From: Ochromonas danica
Lineage: Eukaryota; Sar; Chrysophyceae; Chromulinales; Chromulinaceae
Reading direction: 5' to 3'
DNA: 64,000 bases
NCBI GenBank assembly: GCA_015146655.1
Contig: VKHL01000154.1
Location: 1-64,000 of the forward strand
Part shown: positions 1 through 10,187 of the stretch, one piece after another
Position numbering within the stretch: position 1 is the first letter of the stretch
Layout of the letters: each line of letters starts with the position of its first letter
Translations under genes and position numbers: made by a program
The notes under the pieces: model-generated
What the model was told of the DNA's origin: nothing
What the model saw: the letters and a program-made list of their open reading frames with translations, nothing else
Database searches by the model: none

Positions 1-361
1 GCCCGGTGTGGACTGGTGTGGAAAACAAATCCAGCGAATCGTCGTAAGAGACTCTTCTACACCAGACTTTTCAAATAATAGCATGCAGGACAGCAAGCCC
101 GATATATGCAGTAGCTGTACCACACCATCGTTAAACTCAACTATACCAGCGTCCGCGGCATCAAATAACGCAGATACGGTGATGCCTGAAGACTGTTGGA
201 AATCAAATGTTGTACTGCCTTTCATAATAAATTCGATCATCAGCCGTTGCCTTAGGATTGGTAGTACGCTTCCGCAGCATCAGGTTCTTTGCAACTCCAA
301 TTGTAAATTTCATCTAAGCGTAGCTTTTCCATTGCTTTCTCAACGTCTTCAATGCTTTGCA

Positions 362-1834
362 ATGGATGGGGAAAAAGTCCACATTCCAACGCAAAACAAG
401 AATGATGACTTGGTTAGTGTGGACTGGGACCTACGTCTAGTGCGATATTTCCATGATATGTGGCGAGTAGAGATAGTATTGATATGGATTCTATTCATTG
501 GTCTATCCATCCATCTTGTTCATGGAAAGAAGTTTCTCTTTGAAAACTTTTGTCCCAATCTTGCTAACACAGAACAACAACAACCACCACAACAACAAAA
601 TTCACATACACATGCACATTCACATTCACCACGTTACTTTGTCATGGGTGCACGAGATAGTGCTAACTATGGTCTAGGCAATCTATTAGCATTCTATCCT
701 GCTTGTTTCTTCTACTCCATGCTAACGGCTAGATTCCTTGCCATTGATGATCGCAGTCATCTTGGCAAATTCTGTACTATTCTACATTGTGGTTTCCCTT
801 TATATAGTTCTATTAAAGTAGCCTATCCTGAGCTATTTTCAACATTAGATGAACGTCAAATGAAGACATTACATCATCAAAACTTCCCTCAATCCTTTGA
901 TAATGACCATTATTATAATGATACCCTCTTAACAGCTGTTGGTATGGATGATCGAAGTAGTTGGTGGGTATGGAATCCTATAACACGACAATGTATTGCT
1001 AATATTACTGGTTGTCAGCAAGGTGATATTGGTTGTGCTGAACGTGTTGCTTTTCAACGACTTCTTCTTGGACCTTTCTTACATTTAGAACGTGTTATTC
1101 CCTGGACTGAAGAAAGTGTTGAAGGATTATCTCGCGGTATGAAACAAGCTATTCTGACCTTACCACGTGAGTATGTACCTCGATTAGATATGGCGGTACA
1201 TTTACGAAATCAATTTCGTTATTTTGAGCATGAGATGGATATAACGCATCCTGAAGCCAAGGCGGAAGTAGCTCAATGGTTAAACTCAACAGAATGTCAT
1301 GAAGTGTTTGATCATTTAGCTAATGAAGTATTGCGAAGATATCAAGAGTCTACTACTTCATCTCCTCGTCATCAACAACAAAATCATCATCATCACCATA
1401 ATCATCATAATCAGGATTTCTTGCTATTCATTACTGCAGATAGTGAAGAAGTAAAGTTTGCTTTCCAAAGGTTTCTTCAGAAGAAGCTGCCTAGTCGTTC
1501 CTCTCTCAGGACAGTGACTATTCGGACTGGAGGAACGTATCATGTCAAGGGAACTGAGCGGTTTAGTACAGACGGTCAGAACAAGAGTCTCTTCTTTCTG
1601 GTGCTGGAATGGTATTTGCTCACTCTGTGTGATATCACTCTGGCGTGGAGGATGGGAGGAACAAGAGGTACGAGCACTTTTGTCGGCTCAGCACGGAAAG
1701 TGGCAGGCACACATGAGCGATCGAATCGAGAAGATGGACGTAGCATTGCATCACGATCTTTCCAGCTTGTTCGTGGGAAGAATGGTTATGTCTTTGAAGA
1801 GTTCTGGACGTATGGTGTTTTGGACTCGGTATGA
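362..1834 (+). CDS. Fucosyltransferase-like type II membrane glycosyltransferase
   Basis: Predicted 490-residue Golgi-type protein. A short N-terminal tail precedes one membrane segment (about residues 33-53, IVLIWILFIGLSIHLV), then a Gln/His-rich stem and a lumenal domain. The MAVHLRNQF stretch resembles the HxRxxD-type sugar-nucleotide motif of GT-B fucosyltransferases, and LEWYLLTLCDITLAW followed by GTSTFVGSARKVAG resembles their C-terminal donor-binding block. It would transfer a sugar, probably fucose from GDP-fucose, to glycans. A second His-rich run (about residues 340-355) is low complexity. The reading frame is open back to position 8, but that part looks non-coding in composition, so I chose the ATG just before the membrane anchor. 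Acceptor and exact GT family cannot be told from sequence alone. Confidence 0.55.
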   Translation: MDGEKVHIPTQNKNDDLVSVDWDLRLVRYFHDMWRVEIVLIWILFIGLSIHLVHGKKFLFENFCPNLANTEQQQPPQQQNSHTHAHSHSPRYFVMGARDSANYGLGNLLAFYPACFFYSMLTARFLAIDDRSHLGKFCTILHCGFPLYSSIKVAYPELFSTLDERQMKTLHHQNFPQSFDNDHYYNDTLLTAVGMDDRSSWWVWNPITRQCIANITGCQQGDIGCAERVAFQRLLLGPFLHLERVIPWTEESVEGLSRGMKQAILTLPREYVPRLDMAVHLRNQFRYFEHEMDITHPEAKAEVAQWLNSTECHEVFDHLANEVLRRYQESTTSSPRHQQQNHHHHHNHHNQDFLLFITADSEEVKFAFQRFLQKKLPSRSSLRTVTIRTGGTYHVKGTERFSTDGQNKSLFFLVLEWYLLTLCDITLAWRMGGTRGTSTFVGSARKVAGTHERSNREDGRSIASRSFQLVRGKNGYVFEEFWTYGVLDSV

Positions 1835-2111
1835 AACAGCTTGTTATAAAATAACCAACTATGTGAATAGTACCAATGAATGATGAATATTGGCTTAACA
1901 GCGATGAAAAAGATCCGACTTATTGTTAACCCAACAATCTGGTTAGCTTTGTTACAATCAAAAAGGATATTGTTGGTCAACTGCGGAATGCTCATTGACG
2001 CCCGCAGCCCACAAATCCATCAAAGAGCATGAGACAAACATACATATTCACATCAATTAGCCACGACCGACGAGGTCACTAGCTCTCGTCAATAGACGAA
2101 CACAAAGAGGT

Positions 2112-3044
2112 TTAGAGGTCATTCTGGCTGGAGGTAGCAGCAAATGGGGAGGTATAATTCTTCAACCTTTCCGCAGTGAGCATTAACAAGGTTGGATTAC
2201 CACAAGCATCATATGGCTCAAACTTGTCCACATCAGCAAAGAAAGGAATGCGAGAAGGCAAAGCAGCGTTAGTCACCAATTGTGCTTCATGTGGTTCATT
2301 CATAACTTTGAAGAGCTTGCATGCAAGAAGAGCATCTTCTTTAGAGAACTTGAGAACTGATGAATTATCCTCGCGCAAGGATTGTTCCAACTTCTCAGCG
2401 CAAGACTCAGAGATCAAACCTGTCCCAGTCGTGGAAAGCTGCTCAAGGTTTTGCAAATAGACCAACTCTTTTACAACAGTCTCACCCACTTCCTTCCACA
2501 AATCATTATCCAACAAGACACGAACAATAAAATCACGCTCTTCGACAATGAATTCACCTTCTAGTTTAAGAAGAATGTTTTCTGTCTCTTGGTCCAAGGT
2601 TTGGGCGGGAAGGGGAGGAGCAATCATTGAGAGAATAGCACGGATTCGCTCTCGATTACAGATCACTTTCCCAGAGGAATCAGTGAGAGGTGCAATGCGA
2701 TTGTAGAGATAAGTGATCATGAGCTTGCGAATCTCAGGTGTAGGACGAAACATGGTACATCTTTCATCATCATGCTTTTTCAATTCAGAAGAGGAAGATT
2801 TGAATGGAGTAGAAAGAACTTCTGTCTCCAAGGTATGAAGCTTTGTAGCAGGATGCTTACGAATAAAGAATTTATTAGAGATGAATCTAATAGGAGCAAT
2901 GTCATGCAGAGGAGAAAATGATGTAGTGAAGGTCAGAATGGTCAGGAAAGCACAGAAAGTCAGCAACTTGGACAAACCAACACGAGAAGAAGACAATCCC
3001 ATCATGAAATGGACCAAGCTGAATAAAGAAAGTACTTGCAACAT
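2112..3044 (-). CDS. Unknown protein with bipartite plastid-type leader
   Basis: Single-exon 310-residue protein that I do not recognise. The N-terminus is a hydrophobic signal segment ending TFTTSFSPL, then a basic stretch (RFISNKFFIRKH). This matches the signal-peptide plus Phe transit pattern (ASAFAP-like) of algae with red secondary plastids, so it is probably imported into the plastid. The mature part is soluble, rich in Leu and Glu and mostly helical-looking (about residues 100-240), with no visible catalytic motif. The C-terminus is polar. Its function is unknown; the plastid location is inferred from the leader only. Confidence 0.6.
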   Translation of the reverse strand: MLQVLSLFSLVHFMMGLSSSRVGLSKLLTFCAFLTILTFTTSFSPLHDIAPIRFISNKFFIRKHPATKLHTLETEVLSTPFKSSSSELKKHDDERCTMFRPTPEIRKLMITYLYNRIAPLTDSSGKVICNRERIRAILSMIAPPLPAQTLDQETENILLKLEGEFIVEERDFIVRVLLDNDLWKEVGETVVKELVYLQNLEQLSTTGTGLISESCAEKLEQSLREDNSSVLKFSKEDALLACKLFKVMNEPHEAQLVTNAALPSRIPFFADVDKFEPYDACGNPTLLMLTAERLKNYTSPFAATSSQNDL

Positions 3045-3956
3045 GATAGACCAATTTGAAGTTTATTTTATTTGATTTGATTGCAATAGACAAGCAAGAC
3101 AAAAGGTAGGATTGATATTGAGAATAATAATGACACAATCAACGAGAAAGTCAGGTGAGAAAGTTTCCTAGCTCAATTTCTAGGAGAATGGACTAGATAG
3201 AATAAGATAATACTGTTATCAATAGACTGTGAAAGAGCTGGTAGATAATAGCCCAGCTGGTACAGTACAGTATCAGTTCTTCGAGAATGGTCTAGGTATG
3301 GCAGCAAAGTTTGTCTTTCTTCTTGCACTTGCTGCTGTCTGTCAGCCAGACGGTCACTGTCACTGTCACTGTCAGAGTGTGTGACGCTGACGCATGCCCT
3401 TCTTCCTTTGCATTCGCAATCCTCTCCTCAACAACCAACTGTCAGTTAACTTAACAAAAACCTCAACAACGGAGAAGGTGGCAGTATTAGTTAGTCCCTC
3501 GGAAGAGGAAGAAGCCTTACAAATAAGCGAGTATTACTCTTCCTATACGGTAGAACTTGCCAGTTTTGGAGCTCCAGTTAGGACCCCTAGTCATATTCTA
3601 AACCATGATCGTCATTTAAACTCATGGAAGAGCGATTAGTTAAGCCATCAAGGCGCGTGAACAATGCTGTAAATCTAGACGATGAAATTGTGTAGTACGT
3701 TGCCAGCTCTGGTTGTTTGTTACAGGATCTTCTAAGGCAGTGCTTCTGTTAGTCTGGTGAAATTGATATAAACATTTCACAGCAGAATATAGTCTAATTG
3801 TAGCGTCAGCATCTGGTTTAACGTTAACAAATGTAAGTGTTGTTTAAACTTAAGCCTATAATACAACATGATAGGCAGTGGTAACTAATACCGAGGGAGC
3901 CATCGACAGAACGTACTGGTCTGTAGTATGCTGTTAATCTTGACTGCTTTCTGTGT
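3045..3956. other. Intergenic, no supported gene
   Basis: Lies between two minus-strand genes. It contains a short (GTCACT)n microsatellite at about 3353-3374 and one TTAACTTAA copy at 3446-3454. A plus-strand frame at 3394-3639 has no leader, domain or codon pattern that supports a gene. The stretch may hold the promoter of the 2112-3044 gene and the 3' flank of neighbours. Confidence 0.5.
3353..3374. repeat. GTCACT hexanucleotide microsatellite
   Basis: About three and a half head-to-tail copies of GTCACT are visible, in the intergenic region upstream of the 2112-3044 gene. Confidence 0.8.
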
Positions 3957-5750
3957 TTAGTTCTTGCGATTGGGCTTCTTCATGCGGGTCGCCAATTTGT
4001 TCACATTCTCGATATTCTTGCGAACAAAGGCTTCATTCAACATGGGGTAGCTGTACTGCACTTCGTTAAGCACACGCACTTCAGGTAACTGTCTTCTCTT
4101 CACCACAGGGAGAGTGATCTTCGAGGGGTAACGAGATGAATGGTAGATAGTGTTAACTGCCGTAACATTGGCACCAGGATATTGAGGATCGGCCAAGAGC
4201 AAGCCATTGTTGGGGTTGACAGAGAATCGAGGATAGTTACTGGAAGAAATAGAGAATCGCAAAGCATGACCAGGAGCAACAATGTAAGAAGTGTTCCACA
4301 AGTTGACTTCCACCTGATAAACTTTATCCTTCTCCAAGTAAACAGGCTGGGCACCACCTTCTCTCCAACGCATACGAATAGCATTGTCCTGGATGAGCAA
4401 GACCTCTCCAGTGGGATACACATCAGAGATCTTGACAGTGAAGTCAGTATCAATGGCATCAGAAGACACATAGAGAGTAGACATCAAGCCGCCAGTGAGA
4501 CAGAGCTCATCAGTGAAGGTGGCAGTCTGGAATGTCAACACATCAGAGCGCTGATCCACGGCGGCCTGATCCAAAGGACCACAAGGGATGGTACCACCAA
4601 TGCTATCTGGCAAATTATTGCCACCCATAGTGGGAGCAGGATCGGCGGGATCATACTTGAAGGAGGAAGAAGTTGCTTCAGCTCCAGGTAAAGGAGGTTT
4701 CAGAGAAGCGGTCTTGTCAGCATGCAAGAAGTAATCAGTGGACACAGGAACAGGCCATTTCTCAAGAGAAGTCCAATACTGTCCAGCACTTTTGCCGGCC
4801 TCGTCATTAGAAGACATAACATAGAAGGTGATGTTCTTCACTTGATTGCGACGGACAGGACGGATGCCATAGACTTCAAATAATTGCGCCAAAACCAAGC
4901 CAGTACGACCCATGACAGCATTTTCAGTGAAGAAATCACTGCTGTCCAAACAGTGTCCAAGAGGGTCAATGGTAATTACACTAGTTCCACGCACTGAAGG
5001 ATCGGCCTGCTCGTTGTATCCAGTGAAGCCTTGAATGGTGCCTAACAAGAAAAGATCATACCATCCACCCCAAAATGCAGAACGTGCACGGATACTTTGA
5101 TAGATGGACTGATCTAATTCAACTTGCGCCCAAAAGTCAGTGTGAGCTTCGTTCTCATGGACTGTCTGGATGTTGTCATAGACCACATCTGGATTAGGCA
5201 TAGTCACACCAAGCAGCCAATCTTCAGCAGTCTTCTGTTTGTAAGCACCATAAGGGAAGAGGATTTGGTAGATATTAGAGGTAGCCCAAGCGACGTACTG
5301 GGCAGTGAGCCAGGAGGGATTAGTGCGAGGAGTTTGGAAGCTTCCAATGCCATCGGCAGAGGCTCCAAATGTCATGACCTCGCCATTGCTCCAGTCTTGT
5401 TGCACGATCCAATCACCTAAATCTCGGCTATCATTTCCATCTGACTGCCACATTGTGAAGTTACCTTCGGATTTCTCAGTTCCGCGCATGTCTTGACCAA
5501 TAGCAACGAAACCAAAGGGAACAAAAATATCTGCAATCCATTCAAGGCCAGAATAGCCATAAGGAGAGCGATCCATGACGACAGGGAATTTTGTTTGTCC
5601 ATCTTTGGAGCGAGGGAAGAAGATGACAGTGTGAAGCTTCACTCCATCACGCATGGGGACCATGACTTCCACCATACGATCAGAGCTATAAGGAACAGTA
5701 ACAGAGCATGTCACGACAATGCACAGAGCGAAGATGGCGAAGATCATCAT
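3957..5750 (-). CDS. Secreted CocE/PepX-type (peptidase S15) hydrolase
   Basis: Intact single-exon protein of 597 residues. A cleavable signal peptide (about 1-17) leads into an alpha/beta-hydrolase domain of the cocaine esterase / X-Pro dipeptidyl-peptidase family. Family marks include VPMRDGVKLH and QDMRGTEKSEG at the N-terminal side. The nucleophile is probably Ser131 in GASADGIGS. The block GGWYDLF lies near residue 229, and the likely catalytic His266 is in DPLGHC. The last 230 or so residues form the expected beta-rich PepX_C jelly roll. Such enzymes hydrolyse esters, amides or N-terminal X-Pro peptides; substrate is not predictable here. Because of the signal peptide it acts in the secretory pathway, outside, or in a vacuole. 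It is divergent to threonine synthase with a 248-nt gap. Confidence 0.85.
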   Translation of the reverse strand: MMIFAIFALCIVVTCSVTVPYSSDRMVEVMVPMRDGVKLHTVIFFPRSKDGQTKFPVVMDRSPYGYSGLEWIADIFVPFGFVAIGQDMRGTEKSEGNFTMWQSDGNDSRDLGDWIVQQDWSNGEVMTFGASADGIGSFQTPRTNPSWLTAQYVAWATSNIYQILFPYGAYKQKTAEDWLLGVTMPNPDVVYDNIQTVHENEAHTDFWAQVELDQSIYQSIRARSAFWGGWYDLFLLGTIQGFTGYNEQADPSVRGTSVITIDPLGHCLDSSDFFTENAVMGRTGLVLAQLFEVYGIRPVRRNQVKNITFYVMSSNDEAGKSAGQYWTSLEKWPVPVSTDYFLHADKTASLKPPLPGAEATSSSFKYDPADPAPTMGGNNLPDSIGGTIPCGPLDQAAVDQRSDVLTFQTATFTDELCLTGGLMSTLYVSSDAIDTDFTVKISDVYPTGEVLLIQDNAIRMRWREGGAQPVYLEKDKVYQVEVNLWNTSYIVAPGHALRFSISSSNYPRFSVNPNNGLLLADPQYPGANVTAVNTIYHSSRYPSKITLPVVKRRQLPEVRVLNEVQYSYPMLNEAFVRKNIENVNKLATRMKKPNRKN

Positions 5751-5998
5751 TCTGGGACTCTCTTCTGCTGTCTTCTTGGTGTCTCAAAGACCTCCGACAC
5801 TCAACTTGGGAATGGATCGAGCAGGGCAGCAGGGCATCATCCTCCACACCATGCAGGCAGGCTTGGCCGGGACTGCAACCCACAACCTGACCCACAGCCC
5901 ATCGTCCCCCTGCCAGGACCCACGGGCCAGCCCGTCGGTCTGCTCTGCCATGCTCTGTGCAGTGACAAAACAAAACATCAAAAAGATTGTGAGGAGAT

Positions 5999-7605
5999 AT
6001 GTTGTATCAAAGTACTCGTGGTGGAGGAGAATTAAAACGATTTGAAGAAGTTCTTCTTAGTACTTATGCTAGTAATGGTGGTCTCTATGTCCCTGTGAGT
6101 GTTCCTCAATTATCTAAAGAATTGTTAGAATCCTGGAGAGACTTCAACTTCGCTACCATCTGTGCTCATATCCTTCATTTATTCAGTGACATTGACTTAG
6201 CTATACTCTTAGAGCTATCTCATGATGCTTTTTCTCAGTTTAATGGTGATGGATCTGATCCAATTCCTTTAAGAAGATTTGATGAAGTCTTTTTCTTAGA
6301 CACTTCACAAGGTCCAACACTTGCTTTTAAAGATATTGGATTACAAATGATTGGAAGAATCTTGAACTATCTTCTTCATGGGAAACAAAATAAAGCTGCT
6401 ATTATTGTTGAGACTTCAGGTGATACTGGACCTGCTGCTATTGCTGGGGTCAAAGGATGTGAACATGTTGACATCTTTTGTCTTTATCCAAATCATCGTG
6501 TGAGTCTATTACAAGAACTACAAATGATCACCAATAATGATCCTAATGTCCATATCTATCGTACAGAAGGTAATTCAGATGAGCAAGCGAGTGTGTTGAA
6601 GGGATTGTTTGCAGACGAAGACTTTGTCAAACAATATCATGTATGCTCTGTCAATTCAATCAACTGGGTGCGTATTGCTACTCAATCTTCCTACTATGTC
6701 TGGGTATACCTACAGTTGAAATATCATATTCCTCATGGATTACGTGATAAGAAGGAGGTTAACTTTGTCGTTCCCACGGGAGCCTTTGGCAATGCGATGG
6801 TGAGAGAATACACTATTGATTTGTATCATCAAAATGGTTCAAATATTAAAGCTCTAATGGATTTATTTAGGGTGGTTACCTTGCTCAGCTAATGGGTATC
6901 CCAATCGGAAAGATTATCTGTGCGACGAATGCAAATGATATTGTCTATCGCACTATAACACGTGGAGATATGCGCATGGGAGCAAATGTTGCCGTAAGTT
7001 TTGAAACGAAGAATGTGATGATAATGATGACTTAGAGCGTTCTGTAACTTGATTATTGTTCATAGACTGAGTCTCCTGCCATGGATATTCAATTTGCATA
7101 CAATTTGGAGCGCATGCTATTCTATATGTGTGGACAAGACGCTGAAAGAGTTTCCCAAATAATGCATGGATTGGAAGAACAGTTCCAAATGATTGCTGGA
7201 GCTGAAGGTGTGCAACTTCCAGAAGATCTCGTGAAGTCCATTCAGGAGGTATTTGACTCTCTCTCTGTGAGTGACGAGGACACTCTGGCAACGATTCGTG
7301 CAGTTTATGACAAATTTGGCATGGAGATTTGCCCTCATTCAGCCATTGGAGTGCACGCTGCCTGGTCACATCAAGATGATGGTTTCTCTCAAGTCTGTGT
7401 GCTCACTGCACATCCTGCCAAGTTTGAAGCTACGATGACAAAAGCACTAGGTCGTCCTCCCAAAATGCCCCATTCGTTGGAGCTAATGAAGACTCTCCCA
7501 CACCATTTTGAATGCTTGCAGAAAGAATCTGCAGATTGGCGCCAAGAGTGGATGAGAATCATCCAAGAAGAGGTCCGCCGCCGTTGTGCTGGCAAATCAG
7601 TCTAG
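5999..7605 (+). CDS. Threonine synthase, yeast/THNSL2-type (3 exons)
   Basis: Pyridoxal-phosphate enzyme converting O-phosphohomoserine to threonine. I join exons 5999-6799, 6871-6993 and 7066-7605, removing introns of 71 and 72 nt with GT-AG ends. The product is 487 residues, normal for the THR4/ThrC fungal-bacterial type. It starts MLYQSTRGGG, a family start. The PLP lysine is K111 in LAFKDIG. The phosphate loop is ETSGDTGPAA. The first junction restores GNAM-GGYLAQLMGIP, and the second restores GANVA-TESPAMDI, both family blocks. Some animal homologues (THNSL2) act as phospho-lyases instead, so strict threonine synthase activity is probable but not proven. No strong organelle leader is visible at the chosen start. 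Confidence 0.9.
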
Positions 7606-7893
7606 AATACCTCAAGTTTTGTTTGTTGAGCTGACATCGGATGGGCTTATCTAAAGCCATATATGTATTGAGGTCTTCAGCCACAACTGTATGTTGAATG
7701 CTTATAATAACATCATCATCAACAACAGATCACTCGTACATGTTATTGTACGCCACTCAAAACAACGATGAATTTCAAAATTGTTCATGATTCGTCTATC
7801 TTCATGAGATCAGTGCAATAGCGAAAGAAATGAGCTAGCATACTAATCACATCGAAGATGTGCCTATGCCATGTTCCATAGAATCATTCGGCA

Positions 7894-9765
7894 CTATAAA
7901 ACAAGGTTGTCATGAAACATCGCCCTGTAGACCATGGCCATGTAGTGGTCAAAAGCTCTCTCGCAGCGAAGCATAACTCCAATCCAGTCCAGCAGAAGCA
8001 ATCGACCACGAGCATTGAGATAGGTCCAGAACACAGAAGCCGAGTTAACCCATTGAGACCATCCAAATACTCCTTCGCGTAGTTCAGAAAGATCTTCTTC
8101 AAGAATTACATTAGAAACAATATCAGCCACAACAGCAGTTGTATTGACAGGAGTCCCCAATGCCTTATCGATATGGCGAAGGCAATCATTCGTCTTGAAC
8201 AGTAACAAGAGATCTGATGGAACTAATCCGAGCAGATTGACAATTTCTCCAAAATACTTTTTCGCATAAGATCGTAATATAGCTTCCTCGGTTGCATTGT
8301 GTCGATTGTGAAGACGTTCTAAATCATCACTACTGACAACATCATCCCATGGCTTGAGAGTGAGCATGGCTACTAATAAAGGGTATGCTGCGCCAGCATT
8401 CATGCGTTTGCAATACTTTTCGATTCCTTTCTCATCTGATAGAATAATTGCTTGCCATAATCGGCAATAGTCACGACGAAACGAGTCAGTCAAACGACGA
8501 TAGAGGCCGTGGTCCAGCAAAACGAGTTGAGGTTTGCCTGGTATAGATGGATGTTCTCGAACCAACAGGTTAGCTTCATGCGGATCTAAACGAGATTGAG
8601 TGTAAGATCACTATAAGAGAAGCAATTGAAATGACGTCTACTTACCACAATGTACAAAACCATGACGGAAGATCTGCTCGCTGAAAACAGAGGAGACTAA
8701 ATGAGCTATTTGAGATGTCTTGGATGACAATACTGAACCTTGCTCTATCTTATGAACATAAAATCCTTCTTCAAATGACATGGTGAGAACTCTTTGTGAG
8801 CAAAAGGAAGTATTTGGTTCGGGCAAGGCTACATCACCTCTAGCAATAGCATCAGTTAGAATACGACGACATTGTTCAATATTCTCAACCTCTTGACGGA
8901 AATCTAACTCTAAAGGAAGATTACGATTCATTTCCTTTGTCAACCAACTATAGTTGAAAGATGGGAAAATAAGAGGAATGAGATCGACTAAGAAAGTGAT
9001 GACCAATCGATCAAAAGCAGAGCTTTCCAACAATCCTTCATGTTGAATCTTAACAGCATACTTCTTCTTATCTTTCCATGCTATATGCACTTGTGCTAAA
9101 GAAGCTGAAGCAATAGGAATAGGTTCAAAACTATCAAAAACATGTTCAATCTCTACACCAAAATCTGTTCGAAAAATATGTTCCACTGTATCAATGGAAG
9201 ATGATGGATTTTCATGTAATAAGGATCGTAACGTTTCCTGATATTCAATAGGTAGGATATGATCAAGCATAGCTAAATGTTGTCCTAACTTGATATAGAG
9301 TCCACCATTTGCTGCACACATATCTCGTAATCTCCCAGCATTACGTAAATGAAGTGCTGAATTATCTTTATCTCGTGCTTCCTCTAGTTGATGAATACTA
9401 CTAGCTAGTAGACCTATCTTAGATTTGAAGTCATGGACATGACTTTGTAAACGTTGTCGTTCTTCTGCTAGAGTTGTTAAAGCAGTATATTGTGCAAATA
9501 TTTTTTCATATTGGCTTTGTAATTCCATTAATTCATTCTCTTTACGATCTTTTGCAAAAGAAATATCCTTTTGTTTCCAATAGTAATGATAACCATAATC
9601 AGTTGCCATTCGGATGACAGTAGTTAAAAGAGTGGTAATTCGTATAGCAGAAGCACAGACAAGCTTTGTCTTATAACGTTCTTCTTCATTGTGATAGAGA
9701 TAGGCAGCTGATCCGAGGATTCCACTAGATACACCGATTGCTAGTTGCTTGGTAGTTCTTTTCAT
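7894..9765 (-). CDS. ABC1/UbiB atypical kinase, ADCK1-type (2 exons)
   Basis: Exons 8646-9765 and 7894-8585 are joined across a 60-nt phase-1 intron, giving 603 residues. The N-terminal hydrophobic segment (about 8-24) suggests a mitochondrial or plastid membrane anchor. A coiled region follows (about 75-120). The UbiB-family signature KLGQ is seen in GGLYIKLGQHLAMLD. The Ala-rich nucleotide loop is ASASLAQVH, the lysine is in YAVKIQHEG, and the catalytic loop FVHCDPHEANLLV is rebuilt exactly by the splice. The metal motif is LLDHGLYRRL, with the DHG spelling of the ADCK1 group rather than DFG. HEAN replaces the usual HPGN or HGGN. ADCK/COQ8 proteins support quinone biology and lipid homeostasis; the substrate here is unknown. 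Confidence 0.88.
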
Positions 9766-10187
9766 TATTAAAGGAGAGGAAGGGTAGCTATGAGGATGGG
9801 AGGAAGATGGTGATACTTGTCAATATAATCAAGTCAGAACAGAACACTTCTACAAGTACTGTACAGTATGGAGTACGAGTACGTGGTGGTGGTTGCATCA
9901 CCTCATCAGCAGTGCAGAGTGATGAGAGAAGAAGATGGCAGACCACCAGATCTCCAGACTTTGACTCTAGCAGCCACAAGCCAGAGACAGACGATATAGT
10001 CTATGTAATTGTTCGAGACAATAATTTTGCTGTAAGTACGTTGTAATTCTTGGCTTTAAGAATGGTGGGGATTGGAACATAAATTGTTCATCAGAGTTAG
10101 TGGGTTTCCTTTCGGATATGTTTTTCTTTTTTAATATTTTACAACTTAGATAGATGTTTGTACTGTACATTAAGACCCATGTATCAA
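9766..10187. other. Intergenic between ABC1 kinase start and HRD1 stop
   Basis: No coding signal is supported on either strand. The part next to 9766 should hold the promoter of the kinase. I see no TTAACTTAAG copy and no RNA gene. Confidence 0.4.

Noticed and set aside
8-361. N-terminal extension of the fucosyltransferase-like protein
   Set aside because: The frame is open, but its composition is not protein-like and the membrane anchor typical of these enzymes comes right after the ATG at 362.
3394-3639. 81-codon plus-strand frame
   Set aside because: No domain, leader or splice partner; overlaps a microsatellite-bearing spacer.
4140-4691. 183-codon plus-strand frame
   Set aside because: Antisense shadow of the conserved CocE/PepX-type gene.
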